DNA from: Actinospica sp035552695
GTDB lineage: Bacteria > Actinomycetota > Actinomycetes > Streptomycetales > Catenulisporaceae
Direction: 5' to 3'
Length of the DNA: 64,000 nt
NCBI RefSeq assembly: GCF_035552695.1
Contig: NZ_DASZKT010000009.1
Span: 1 to 64,000, forward strand
The translations under genes were made by a program, and so were the position numbers. Under the pieces are notes generated by a model. That model was not told where the DNA came from. It ran no database searches and was given only the letters and a program-made list of their open reading frames with translations. This document shows positions 1 to 7,765 of the stretch, one piece after another (the stretch's first letter is position 1; each line of letters starts with the position of its first letter).

Positions 1-321
1 GCGAAGTCCGGCAAGCGGGTCACCGTGGACGACCCGTGGGGCTGGGGCCGCTCACTGGAGTGGGCGACCTCCTGCCCGCCGCCGCGGCACAACTTCAACT
101 CGCTGCCCCGGGTGCGCTCCGAGTCCCCGGCCTTCGACCTGCACCACCCCGAGGTGGCGCTGATGGAGATCGAGAACGGCGAGCGCGGGCACTCCGCGAA
201 GAAGGCGCTGATGAGGGAGCGCGAGGCGCAGGCCGCCGAGGCCAAGGCCGCGCGCAGAGCCGCGAAGAAGGCCGCCGCCGGCGGCGGCAGGCCGTCCGCC
301 GAGAAGTCCGGAGAGGAGTGA
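1..321 (+). CDS. ctaD: Cytochrome c oxidase subunit I, C-terminal end (partial)
   Basis: The 5' part lies before the window. The reading frame is open from base 1. The visible 106 residues contain the PWGWG-SLEWATSCPPP-RHNF region, which follows the last helices of heme-copper oxidase subunit I. A Lys/Ala-rich cytoplasmic tail follows (AKAARRAAKKAAA). Subunit I carries heme a, heme a3 and CuB and is the catalytic core of the aa3 oxidase in the plasma membrane. The stop lies 7 bases before ctaF, so the two are almost certainly co-transcribed. The identity follows from this tail signature plus the adjacent ctaF; the metal ligands are outside the window. Confidence 0.93.
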   Translation, partial: AKSGKRVTVDDPWGWGRSLEWATSCPPPRHNFNSLPRVRSESPAFDLHHPEVALMEIENGERGHSAKKALMREREAQAAEAKAARRAAKKAAAGGGRPSAEKSGEE

Positions 322-328
322 TCACCCG

Positions 329-727
329 ATGAAGATCACGGCGAAGATGTTCTTCTACATCTGCCTCTTCCTGATCGTCATGGTCGGCGTCTACTGGTGG
401 ACCTCGCACGACCCGACGGGCACGGCCGCGCTGGTGATGGCCACCGGCCTGTCCGGCATGATCGCGTACTACCTGTACTTCACGGCCCGCCGGATCGGCC
501 CGGGGCCGGACGACCGGGACGACGCCGAGCCGCACGAGGGCTCCGGCGAGCAGGGCTTCTTCTCGCCCACGAGCTACTGGCCGCTGGTCATGTGCATCGC
601 GCTGGCCATGGCGTTCCTGGGCGTGGCGATCGGCTTCTGGCTGATCTACTTCGCGGCCCCGTTCGCGGCGTTCGGCGTGTACGGCTTCGTCATGGAGTAC
701 TACCGCGGCGAGAACAAGCACTACTGA
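329..727 (+). CDS. ctaF: Cytochrome c oxidase subunit IV, actinobacterial type
   Basis: The product has 132 residues and the actinobacterial CtaF pattern. There are two N-terminal transmembrane helices (about 7-25 and 32-52), an acidic cytoplasmic loop (GPDDRDDAEP), and two further helices (about 85-105 and 108-125) ending in MEYYRGENKHY. It is a small accessory subunit of the aa3 oxidase and stabilises the supercomplex with bcc. It starts 7 bases after ctaD. A strong hairpin follows 28 bases after its stop, so the ctaD-ctaF transcript ends here. Confidence 0.95.
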   Translation: MKITAKMFFYICLFLIVMVGVYWWTSHDPTGTAALVMATGLSGMIAYYLYFTARRIGPGPDDRDDAEPHEGSGEQGFFSPTSYWPLVMCIALAMAFLGVAIGFWLIYFAAPFAAFGVYGFVMEYYRGENKHY

Positions 728-755
728 CAGGTTGTAGTTTTGTAACAGAACCTCA

Positions 756-792
756 GCAAGGGCCGGTACGGAATTTCCGTACCGGCCCTTGC
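756..792 (+). terminator. Rho-independent-type terminator after ctaF
   Basis: Perfect 18-base inverted repeat (arms 756-773 and 775-792). It forms a stem of about 16 bp with a small loop. It lies 28 bases after the ctaF stop and before the next ribosome binding site. Actinomycete terminators often lack a U tract, as here. Confidence 0.8.
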
Positions 793-852
793 TGCATACG
801 CTGTGCCCTGACAGGGGGCGTAGACCGCGGGTCACAGTGGGAGGGCGCGAAC

Positions 853-2550
853 ATGGCGGACGACGAGGGGACCGAGCGGTCCGAGGCGGCGGCCGAGCCA
901 GGGGCCGCTGCACAGCCTGAAGCGCAGGCCGAACCAGCGGCCGCGGCGCAGGCTGAGCCAACGTCTGACGTACCTGCCGAACCAGCGGCTGCGGCGCAGT
1001 CTGAGCCAAGGTCTGAAGCGGCTGCCGAGCCAGGAGGCGCGGCGCAGTCTGAGCCAACGTCTGAAGCACCCGCCGAGCCGCGGCCTGAGGCGGCGGCCGG
1101 ACCGCAGCCCGAACCACCGGCTGAACCTCCGGCAGAGCCGCCTGTCGACCCGCCCGTCGAAGCGCCGCCGGAGTCTCCCGCCGTCCCCAAGGACGTGCCC
1201 AAGGCCCCCGACGCCCTGAACGGTGCCCTGAATCCGGCCGTGGCGGGGGCTCCCGCGACCCTGCTGAACCGTCGCAACGTATTGCTGGCCGGCGGCGCCG
1301 GCGTGGTCGTCATCGGCGGCGTGCTGGCCACGATCGCGGCCACCGGATCCGCCTCGGGCTCGCCGTCCGCCTCCGGGACCGCGACCGGCGCGGCGGCGGG
1401 CGCCGCGAAGTCGTCGAAGGCCTCCGCGAGCGCCTCGCCGAGCGTGCCGCCGCCGACCGTGGCCACGGTCCCGGTGAACGGCGCGACGGGCGTGGACCCG
1501 TCGAAGGCCGTGAGCGTCCAGGTGCTCGGCGGCACGATCGAGTCAGTGTCGCTCTCGGGTCAGCAGCAGACCAGCGGCACGCTCTCCAGCGACACCAGTT
1601 CCTGGACGTCGGACAACGTGCTGAACGTCGACACCGGCTACACGCTCACCATCGTCGCCAAGAACTCCGCGGGCCACGCCACCACATCGAACGTCGCCTT
1701 CCACACGCTCGCGCCCTCGTCGACCTTCGGCGTGTCGTCCGTCGTGCCGCCGCGCGGATCCACGGTCGGGGTCGGGCAGCCGATCCGCGTCACGTTCTCC
1801 AACTACGTGCCGACGGAGTATCAGGCCGCGCTCGAGAAGGCCTGCGTCGTGACCACGACCCCTGCCGTGAAGGGCGCCTGGTACTGGGTCTCCAACGATT
1901 CGAGCGGCGCCGTCGCGGACTGGCGGCCGGAGAACTTCTGGCCGGTCGGCACGAAGGTCTCGATCGCCTTCAACCTCAACGGAGTCAGGCTCGGCTCGCA
2001 CCAGTTCGGGGTCAAGGACTACGCCTCGCACGACTTCGGCATCAGCTCACGCGACCTGCGCCTGATCATCGACAAGGACAAGTTCCAGGCCACCTGCTAC
2101 CAGGACGGCAAGGTCGTCCGCACCTTCCCGATCGACACCGGCCAGACCACGGCCGAGACCTTCGTGACCTACACCGGCACGATGGCGGTGCTCGGCAAGG
2201 GCAACCCGGTCGAGATGAAGGGCAACTACGGAGGCGGAGACGTCTACGACGACTTCGTCAACTGGGCCACCCAGATCACCTGGAGCGGCACGTACGTGCA
2301 CGCGGCGCCCTGGGACTCGGAGATCGGCTCGGCCAACGACGACTCGCACGGCTGCGTGCACTGCCACACCGCCGACGCCGAATGGTTCTACAACCAGGTG
2401 ATCGACGGCGACGTGGTCACCATCAACGGCACCCGGACGCGGACGGTGGCGGTCGACAACGGCATCTGCACCTTCACCCTCGACTGGGCGGGCCTGGTCA
2501 AGGGGTCGGCGTATGGTCCCACGCTCAACGGGAAACCCGTCTCCGCATAG
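853..2550 (+). CDS. L,D-transpeptidase (YkuD) with long Glu/Pro/Ala-rich cytoplasmic N-terminus
   Basis: The 565-residue product ends in a YkuD catalytic domain with the SHGCVHC motif (catalytic Cys in the HGC triad). This domain makes 3-3 peptidoglycan cross-links by transferring tetrapeptides. Before it lie one or two Ig-like domains (about residues 190-370), the usual build of actinobacterial Ldt enzymes. The only hydrophobic segment is at about 142-164, preceded by NRRNVLL, which resembles a Tat or signal-anchor motif. The first 135 residues are an irregular AEPAAAAQ/SEP repeat and would stay inside the cell if the segment is an anchor. The start is ATG 853, 8 bases after GGGAGG; the longer open frame upstream overlaps ctaF and is rejected. 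An Ldt gene near cta/qcr also occurs in Streptomyces (from memory). Confidence 0.9.
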   Translation: MADDEGTERSEAAAEPGAAAQPEAQAEPAAAAQAEPTSDVPAEPAAAAQSEPRSEAAAEPGGAAQSEPTSEAPAEPRPEAAAGPQPEPPAEPPAEPPVDPPVEAPPESPAVPKDVPKAPDALNGALNPAVAGAPATLLNRRNVLLAGGAGVVVIGGVLATIAATGSASGSPSASGTATGAAAGAAKSSKASASASPSVPPPTVATVPVNGATGVDPSKAVSVQVLGGTIESVSLSGQQQTSGTLSSDTSSWTSDNVLNVDTGYTLTIVAKNSAGHATTSNVAFHTLAPSSTFGVSSVVPPRGSTVGVGQPIRVTFSNYVPTEYQAALEKACVVTTTPAVKGAWYWVSNDSSGAVADWRPENFWPVGTKVSIAFNLNGVRLGSHQFGVKDYASHDFGISSRDLRLIIDKDKFQATCYQDGKVVRTFPIDTGQTTAETFVTYTGTMAVLGKGNPVEMKGNYGGGDVYDDFVNWATQITWSGTYVHAAPWDSEIGSANDDSHGCVHCHTADAEWFYNQVIDGDVVTINGTRTRTVAVDNGICTFTLDWAGLVKGSAYGPTLNGKPVSA

Positions 2551-2634
2551 CGGACCGGCCCAATCCCGGTTACCTTGCGTCTAAGGGTCATCACAGTGAC
2601 GCACGGGGGGAAGGGACGGAGGCAGGCGAGCGCC

Positions 2635-3045
2635 ATGGGTACCTGGTATGTCGGGCCGTTCGACAACGACGTCGCGATGGACTTCTTCGACGAGATCGAG
2701 GAGACCCCGGACGATCAGGTGCAGAAGCGGCTGAGCGAGGTGCTGGCGGCCGTCGCCGAGCGTCCCGGACGCCTCGAGCTGGACGAGGGGCACCTCGCGG
2801 TGGCCGCCGCGGGCCTGGTCGCGGCCGGGCGCTCGCGCAGCGCCGCGACCGGCAATCCGTCCGTCGACGAGTGGCTGAGCCTGCATAGACCGGTGACCGA
2901 CCAGGACTCGGCGCTGCTCGCGCTCGCCGCGCTGGACAAGGTCAGCGGCCCGGAGAGCGAGTGGATGGCACTGTGGGCGACCACGGACCAGCGCACGGCC
3001 GTGGAGCAGCGGCTGCACGACCTGCGCGCCGTGCTCTCCGGGTGA
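2635..3045 (+). CDS. DUF4259 domain protein
   Basis: A 136-residue soluble protein that begins MGTWYVGPFDNDVAMDF. This GTW-x-GPFDND-A-DF signature is the hallmark of the DUF4259 family, which has no established biochemical role. The rest is helical and acidic and includes a PSVDEWL segment. ATG 2635 was chosen because GGAGG lies upstream and the family signature starts there; an in-frame start 20 codons earlier gives an unrelated basic extension. It is convergent with trpD, and a shared hairpin lies between them. Confidence 0.75.
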   Translation: MGTWYVGPFDNDVAMDFFDEIEETPDDQVQKRLSEVLAAVAERPGRLELDEGHLAVAAAGLVAAGRSRSAATGNPSVDEWLSLHRPVTDQDSALLALAALDKVSGPESEWMALWATTDQRTAVEQRLHDLRAVLSG

Positions 3046-3125
3046 ACGCCTACTCCGGGTGAATCAGCGACGGTGCATCGATCGGTCCACCGATCGGCGC
3101 ACCGGAGTGTGCTGATCACACTGAT

Positions 3126-3152
3126 CGGCCCCCGGTTTGAAACCGGGGGCCG
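3126..3152. terminator. Bidirectional terminator between the DUF4259 gene and trpD
   Basis: Perfect 13-base inverted repeat (3126-3138 and 3140-3152). It sits between two convergent stops (3045 on + and 3177 on -) and can serve both. Its AAA/TTT core gives a short U run in either direction. Confidence 0.82.
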
Positions 3153-3176
3153 ACGGGTATCTGCGCGCCTTTGCCT

Positions 3177-4238
3177 TTACGCGCGGGTGGCGGCGGCCCA
3201 GCGGTCCAGGATGGCCGCCGCGGCGCCCGATTCCAGGGAGCGCAGCGCGCGCTCGATGCCCTCGGCGAGTCGCTCGGCCAACGGCGGCAGCTTGCCCTCG
3301 GGCATCTCCAGCGCCGTCAGGGCCGCGAGGGTGGCCCCGGCGTTGAGCAGTACCGCATCGCGCACCGGGCCGGTCTCGCCGGCGAGCAGCTTGCGCGCCA
3401 CGTCCGCGTTGTACGCCGCGTCCGCACCGCGCAGCGCCTCGATCGGGGCCAGTTCGATGCCGACCTCGCGCGGGTCGAAGACCTCCTCGGTCACCGTCCC
3501 GCAGTGCGCCGTCCACACCGTCGAGCCGGTGGTGATGGTCAGCTCGTCGAGCCCGTCCAGGCCGCGGAAGACCAGCGCGCTGTTGCCGCGGCGCGCCAGC
3601 ACCCCGGCGAGCACCCCGGCCATCCGCTGGTCGGACACGCCCACGGCCTGCGCCTTCACCTGCGCCGGGTTGGTCAGCGGGCCGAGCATGTTGAACGCGG
3701 TCGGGACGCCGATCTCCTTGCGCGCGGTACCGGCGTACCGCAGGGCGGAGTGAAAGGTCTGCGCGAAGCAGAAGGTGATGCCCACCTCCTCGGCCACCTC
3801 GGCGACCCGTCGCGGCGTCAGGTCCAGCCGCACGCCGAGCTGTTCGAGCACGTCCGCCGCGCCCGAGGACGAGGAGGCGGCCCGGTTGCCGTGTTTGACG
3901 ACCCGGGCTCCGGCGCCCGCGGCCACGATCGCGGACATCGTCGAGATGTTCACCGTCTTCGCGCCGTCGCCGCCGGTGCCGACCACGTCCACCGTGGGCC
4001 CGGGCACCTCGATCAGCTTCGCGTGCCGGTACATCGCCGCGACCAGGCCCTCGATCTCGGCCACGGTCTCGCCCTTGGCCCGCATCAGCACCGCGAAAGC
4101 GGCCACCTGCGCCGGGGTGGCCGCGCCGGTCATGATCTCGTTCATCGCCCAGGCCGTGGCCTCGGCGAACAGGTCCTCGCGGCGGATCAGCGCGCCGAGG
4201 ACTCGGGGCCAGGACTGGGTGACCTCCACTGCCGTCAT
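3177..4238 (-). CDS. trpD: Anthranilate phosphoribosyltransferase
   Basis: The 353-residue product transfers phosphoribosyl from PRPP to anthranilate, the second committed step of tryptophan synthesis. The PRPP-binding GTGGDG motif (near residue 87), the KHGNRAASSSSGAADVLE block and the TAFNMLGPLTNP block are all intact. It starts at ATG 4238 with AAGGAGGG upstream. It is not next to other trp genes; the anthranilate synthase is about 32 kb away in this window. No leader peptide or attenuator is visible in the 60 bases before it. It may be co-transcribed with the response regulator gene upstream. Confidence 0.97.
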   Translation of the reverse strand: MTAVEVTQSWPRVLGALIRREDLFAEATAWAMNEIMTGAATPAQVAAFAVLMRAKGETVAEIEGLVAAMYRHAKLIEVPGPTVDVVGTGGDGAKTVNISTMSAIVAAGAGARVVKHGNRAASSSSGAADVLEQLGVRLDLTPRRVAEVAEEVGITFCFAQTFHSALRYAGTARKEIGVPTAFNMLGPLTNPAQVKAQAVGVSDQRMAGVLAGVLARRGNSALVFRGLDGLDELTITTGSTVWTAHCGTVTEEVFDPREVGIELAPIEALRGADAAYNADVARKLLAGETGPVRDAVLLNAGATLAALTALEMPEGKLPPLAERLAEGIERALRSLESGAAAAILDRWAAATRA

Positions 4239-4298
4239 CGTTCTGGCCCTCCTTCCACGCGCTGATCTCGGTCCCGGACCGGGCGGTCAGGGCGGGGA

Positions 4299-4790
4299 TC
4301 AGCCTACGCGGGCACGCAGCAGTCCGACGGCCACGTCCGCGAGCCGGACCGGGTCGATCGGGTGCGAGACGACGGCGTCGGCCCTGGCCCAGGTGGCCAG
4401 CCAGCCGTCCTGCGCGCGGCCGGTGAGCACCAGCAGCGGCGGGCACTGGTAGATCTCGTCCTTGAGCTGCCTGGCCAGGCCCATCCCGCCGGCCGGCACC
4501 GCCTCGCCGTCCAGGATCACCAGGTCGACGCGCTGGCCCTTGAGCGAGGCGTCCATCCGGGCGATCAGCGCGGGGGCGGTGGCGAAATCCTCCACGGCCA
4601 GTTCGGGCAGGGCGGCGTCGGGCCGGGAGCCGAGCGACTGCCGCAGGTGCTCGCGCACCTTCGCGTCGTCGCTGTAGAGCAGGACCTTCAGGCTCTTCAC
4701 CGAGGCCTCGGGCGGGGCACCGGACGCGGTGGACCCGCCCACCCCGGACCCCTCCGTGTCGGACTGAGCTGCCAATGCTGCTGCGGACAT
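4299..4790 (-). CDS. Stand-alone response-regulator receiver domain protein
   Basis: A 163-residue protein with an Ala/Gly/Ser-rich N-terminus and then a CheY-like receiver fold (KVLLYSDDAKVREHL; VDLVILDGE with the likely phospho-acceptor Asp; LLVLTGRA; DAVVSHPID). There is no DNA-binding output domain and no kinase gene nearby. The usual Lys near the end of the receiver fold is replaced (VSHP), so phosphorylation is not certain. ATG 4790 was chosen because GGAGG lies 7 bases before it. The gene is 60 bases upstream of trpD on the same strand, an arrangement I recall from other actinomycetes. Confidence 0.72.
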   Translation of the reverse strand: MSAAALAAQSDTEGSGVGGSTASGAPPEASVKSLKVLLYSDDAKVREHLRQSLGSRPDAALPELAVEDFATAPALIARMDASLKGQRVDLVILDGEAVPAGGMGLARQLKDEIYQCPPLLVLTGRAQDGWLATWARADAVVSHPIDPVRLADVAVGLLRARVG

Positions 4791-5078
4791 GGACCCGCCT
4801 CCACTCTGAGGACTCACCGGTAGTGCGCGCACGTGCGACCAGCCTAGGACCGGGCCCGCGCCGAAACCAGCCCTAACGATCTGATAACGCGGGAACCCGA
4901 GACCGGACACGAGGGGAACCGGACCGCTGACATGTGGTCAGAGCCGGTCGGGGTGCGCTGCTTCTTCCCCGTTTGGACTAATCATCCCCGGTTTCCCACC
5001 CGCCATTCGAAGGATCGTCAGCGACACCAGCGCCAAAGGGGTACCCCGACGACGGCGGCGTAGTGGCGGGGGGCAATA

Positions 5079-5729
5079 ATGGCCGCCGTGGCGACAGCAA
5101 CTGCAACCCAAGCCGCACCCGCGCACCGGGTGCCCAATAGGCCCAACCTGGTCAGCGTCGGGACGATCATCTGGCTGGCCTCCGAGTTGATGTTCTTCGC
5201 GGCGCTGTTCGCGATCTACTTCACCCTGCGCTCGGTGTCCGGGGACGCGTTCTTCAAGGCGAACGCGGCGCACCTCGACGTGACCCTGTCGACGATCAAC
5301 ACGATCATCCTGGTCTCGTCCTCGTTCCCCTGCCAGTTCGGCGTGTTCGCGGCGGAGCGCCACCAGGTCAAGCGCACCGGCTCCATCCTCAACGTCCGGC
5401 GCTACGGCATGCGCGAGTGGTACATCCTCGCGTTCATCCTCGGCGCCGTGTTCATCTCGTTGCAGGTCTTCGAGTACTCCTCCTTGGTCAAGGACGGGCA
5501 CCCGATCTCGGAGAACCAGTGGACGAGCGCCTTCTTCCTGGCGACCGGCTTCCACGGACTGCACGTGACGGGTGGTCTGCTCGCCTTCCTGATGGTGCTG
5601 ATGCGCACCTACAAGGCCAAGCGCTTCACCCACGACCAGGAGATCTCCGCGATCGTCGTGTCGTACTACTGGCACTTCGTCGACGTGGTGTGGATCGGCC
5701 TGTTCTTCGTTATCTACGTGCTCAAGTAA
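5079..5729 (+). CDS. ctaE: Cytochrome c oxidase subunit III
   Basis: A 216-residue, five-helix form of subunit III. Recognisable blocks are VGTIIWLASELMFFAALFA, ATGFHGLHVTGGL and SYYWHFVDVVWIGLF. It lacks the first two helices of the seven-helix form, as usual in actinobacteria. It supports proton uptake and stability of the aa3 core. ATG 5079 has a G-rich sequence upstream; GTG 5088 is a possible alternative. The 288 bases between this gene and the divergent response regulator should hold its promoter, but no convincing -35/-10 pair was found. It is 34 bases before qcrC and heads the ctaE-qcrC-qcrA-qcrB operon. Confidence 0.96.
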   Translation: MAAVATATATQAAPAHRVPNRPNLVSVGTIIWLASELMFFAALFAIYFTLRSVSGDAFFKANAAHLDVTLSTINTIILVSSSFPCQFGVFAAERHQVKRTGSILNVRRYGMREWYILAFILGAVFISLQVFEYSSLVKDGHPISENQWTSAFFLATGFHGLHVTGGLLAFLMVLMRTYKAKRFTHDQEISAIVVSYYWHFVDVVWIGLFFVIYVLK

Positions 5730-5763
5730 TTCCGGACGAGAAGCTCCATTAGGGACACTAGTC

Positions 5764-6618
5764 GTGAAATCGCTCTCTACACGGCGACGCCACCCGCTGG
5801 CAGCGTTCGTCGTCCTGGTGCTCGCACTCGCTACAGTGGGCACCGTCTTCGCCGCGTTCCTCTCGCCTGCTGACGCGTCGGCCAGCAGCGGGACCAGCAG
5901 CGCGCAGCAGATCGCCAACGGCAAGGCGCTGTACGAGACGACCTGCTCCAGCTGCCACGGCGAGGAAGGCGAGGGTTCGAGCTACGGGCCCAGCCTCGTC
6001 GGCAGCGGCGCCGCCGCGGTCGACTTCCAGGTCTCCACGGGTCGGATGCCCGCCCAGCAGCCGGGCGCGCAGATCCAGAAGAAGGCCGTGCTCTACACCC
6101 AGGAGCAGATCGACGAGATGGCCGCCTACATCGACTCGCTCGGTGGCGGCCCGGCGGTCCCGGACCCCAGCAAGTACCAGGTGGACGCCAGCCTGGTGCA
6201 GCTCGGCGGCGTGCTGTTCCGCACCACCTGCTCGGAGTGCCACAGCTTCTCCGGTGAGGGCGGCGCGCTGAGCGACGGCAAGTACGCGCCGGCGCTGACG
6301 CAGACCAATCCGAAGGCGATCTACGAGGCCATGCTGACCGGCCCGCAGAACATGCCGAACTTCCCGGACACGGTCATCTCCCCGATGGAGAAGCAGGCGA
6401 TCATCTCGTACATCGTCACGATGCGGAACGAGCCCAACTACGGCGGTGCCGGCCTCGGCCGACTCGGCCCGACGTCCGAGGGTCTTTTCATCTGGACCAT
6501 CGGCCTGATCGCGCTGCTGCTGTTCGCGGTCTGGATCGCGGCGCACACGACGAAGGCCTCCGCTGAGCGGGTCGCCAAGGCCAAGGCCGCGGCTGGGACG
6601 AAGGGGGGCAAGGAGTAA
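5764..6618 (+). CDS. qcrC: Cytochrome bc1 complex diheme cytochrome c subunit
   Basis: The 284-residue product starts with a signal-anchor helix (about 12-35). Two cytochrome c domains follow, each with one CxxCH heme site (CSSCH and CSECH), and a C-terminal transmembrane helix (about 240-262). This diheme c1-type subunit replaces soluble cytochrome c in actinobacteria and passes electrons from the Rieske centre directly to the aa3 oxidase. The start is GTG 5764, after an AGGGA sequence. It ends 2 bases before qcrA. Confidence 0.97.
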   Translation: MKSLSTRRRHPLAAFVVLVLALATVGTVFAAFLSPADASASSGTSSAQQIANGKALYETTCSSCHGEEGEGSSYGPSLVGSGAAAVDFQVSTGRMPAQQPGAQIQKKAVLYTQEQIDEMAAYIDSLGGGPAVPDPSKYQVDASLVQLGGVLFRTTCSECHSFSGEGGALSDGKYAPALTQTNPKAIYEAMLTGPQNMPNFPDTVISPMEKQAIISYIVTMRNEPNYGGAGLGRLGPTSEGLFIWTIGLIALLLFAVWIAAHTTKASAERVAKAKAAAGTKGGKE

Positions 6619-6620
6619 CC

Positions 6621-7706
6621 ATGAGCGGTGACATGACACACGAGGAGCACGGCGCGGTCGCCGTTGAGCAGGAGCACGGCCACGGGCACGGGGCCGTCGC
6701 GGAGAGGCCCTTCGCCGACCCGGGCCTGCCGGAGCACCAGCCCCGGCTGACCGATATCGACGAGAAGGCGGCCAAGCGGTCCGAGCGCATCGTGGCCGGG
6801 CTGTTCGTGCTGTCCGCCATCTCCACGATCGCGTTCATGGTCTGCTACACCGAGGTGCCGAACAACACCTCGTCGATCGTGAACTTCTTCCCGATCGGCG
6901 CGATGTCGGCGTCGAACTTCGCCCTCGGCATCACCCTGGGCGTGGCGCTGTTCTCGCTCGGCGCGGGCGCGATCTACTGGGCGCGCACCCTGATGACGGA
7001 CGTCGAGCTGCCGCAGGAGCGGCACGTGCTGGAGTCCTCTCCCGAGGACAAGGCCGCGGGCGCCGCCGAGTTCAACCGGGGTCTCGAGGACTCCGGCTGG
7101 AAGCAGCGTCCGCTGATCCGCCGGACGCTGCTCGGCGCGATGGCGGTGCTGCCGCTGCCGGCGCTGTGGATCATGCGCGACCTCGGCCCGCTGCCCGGCA
7201 CGACGCAGCGGCAGACGGCGTGGGCCGCCGGCGAGCTGATCATCAACGACAACTCGATCTCGCTGGACGGAACCCAGGGCCGCGGCATCAAGCCCGAGGA
7301 CATCCAGATCGGCTCGCTGGTCAGCGCCAGCCCGGCCGCCGTGCTCACGGCCGGCGAGGAGGTCGTCGACATGATGACCCTCTCGGCGATCCTGCTGGTC
7401 CGGCTCAACCCGGCGGACATCAAGTCGCAGCAGGAGATCAACTGGGGCTACGAGGGCATCGTGGCCTTCTCGAAGATCTGCACGCACGTCGGCTGCCCGG
7501 TCCAGCTCTACGAACAGCAGACACACCACATGCTCTGCCCCTGCCACCAGTCGACCTTCGACCTCTCCGATGACGGCAGGGTCATCTTCGGCCCGGCGGC
7601 GCGCTCGCTGCCGCAGCTTCCTATCACTGTCAACGCCGACGGCTACCTGGTCGCCAAGGCCGGCTTCGACCAGCCAGTCGGTCCGAGCTTCTGGGAACGC
7701 GGATGA
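6621..7706 (+). CDS. qcrA: Rieske iron-sulfur subunit of the cytochrome bc1 complex
   Basis: The 361-residue product has a His/Glu-rich N-terminus, three transmembrane helices (about 58-78, 93-118 and 170-188; three is the actinobacterial form) and a C-terminal Rieske domain. The 2Fe-2S ligands lie in CTHVGC and CPCHQ. It accepts an electron from menaquinol and passes it to the QcrC heme. It starts 2 bases after the qcrC stop, with an AAGGAG-type site inside the qcrC end. Its stop overlaps an ATG (ATGA at 7703-7706) that begins a 20-codon ORF leading to qcrB. Confidence 0.97.
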   Translation: MSGDMTHEEHGAVAVEQEHGHGHGAVAERPFADPGLPEHQPRLTDIDEKAAKRSERIVAGLFVLSAISTIAFMVCYTEVPNNTSSIVNFFPIGAMSASNFALGITLGVALFSLGAGAIYWARTLMTDVELPQERHVLESSPEDKAAGAAEFNRGLEDSGWKQRPLIRRTLLGAMAVLPLPALWIMRDLGPLPGTTQRQTAWAAGELIINDNSISLDGTQGRGIKPEDIQIGSLVSASPAAVLTAGEEVVDMMTLSAILLVRLNPADIKSQQEINWGYEGIVAFSKICTHVGCPVQLYEQQTHHMLCPCHQSTFDLSDDGRVIFGPAARSLPQLPITVNADGYLVAKAGFDQPVGPSFWERG

Positions 7707-7765
7707 GTACCTTCGGTCGACACCATGCGTCCGCATGCGATGCGGTGGAAGGGGAACGCGGATGA
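7703..7765 (+). CDS. 20-codon ORF bridging qcrA and qcrB (possible coupling peptide)
   Basis: It starts at an ATGA overlap with the qcrA stop and ends at a second ATGA overlap with the qcrB start (ATG 7762, TGA 7763-7765). The predicted peptide is MSTFGRHHASACDAVEGERG. The 20 bases around each overlap (7693-7712 and 7752-7771) match at 19 positions, so the original qcrA-qcrB junction looks duplicated with about 39 bases in between. It may let ribosomes pass from qcrA to qcrB by termination-reinitiation, or it may be a harmless scar. No homology is claimed. Confidence 0.4.
   Translation: MSTFGRHHASACDAVEGERG

Noticed and set aside
397..852. Upstream extension of the L,D-transpeptidase frame
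   Set aside because: It reads through ctaF out of frame and through the terminator; a strong ribosome site marks ATG 853.
3061..3125. Repeated GATCGG/CCGATC motifs suggesting a small CRISPR-like array
   Set aside because: The copies are very short, irregularly spaced and part of the flank of a terminator; no cas genes are in the window.
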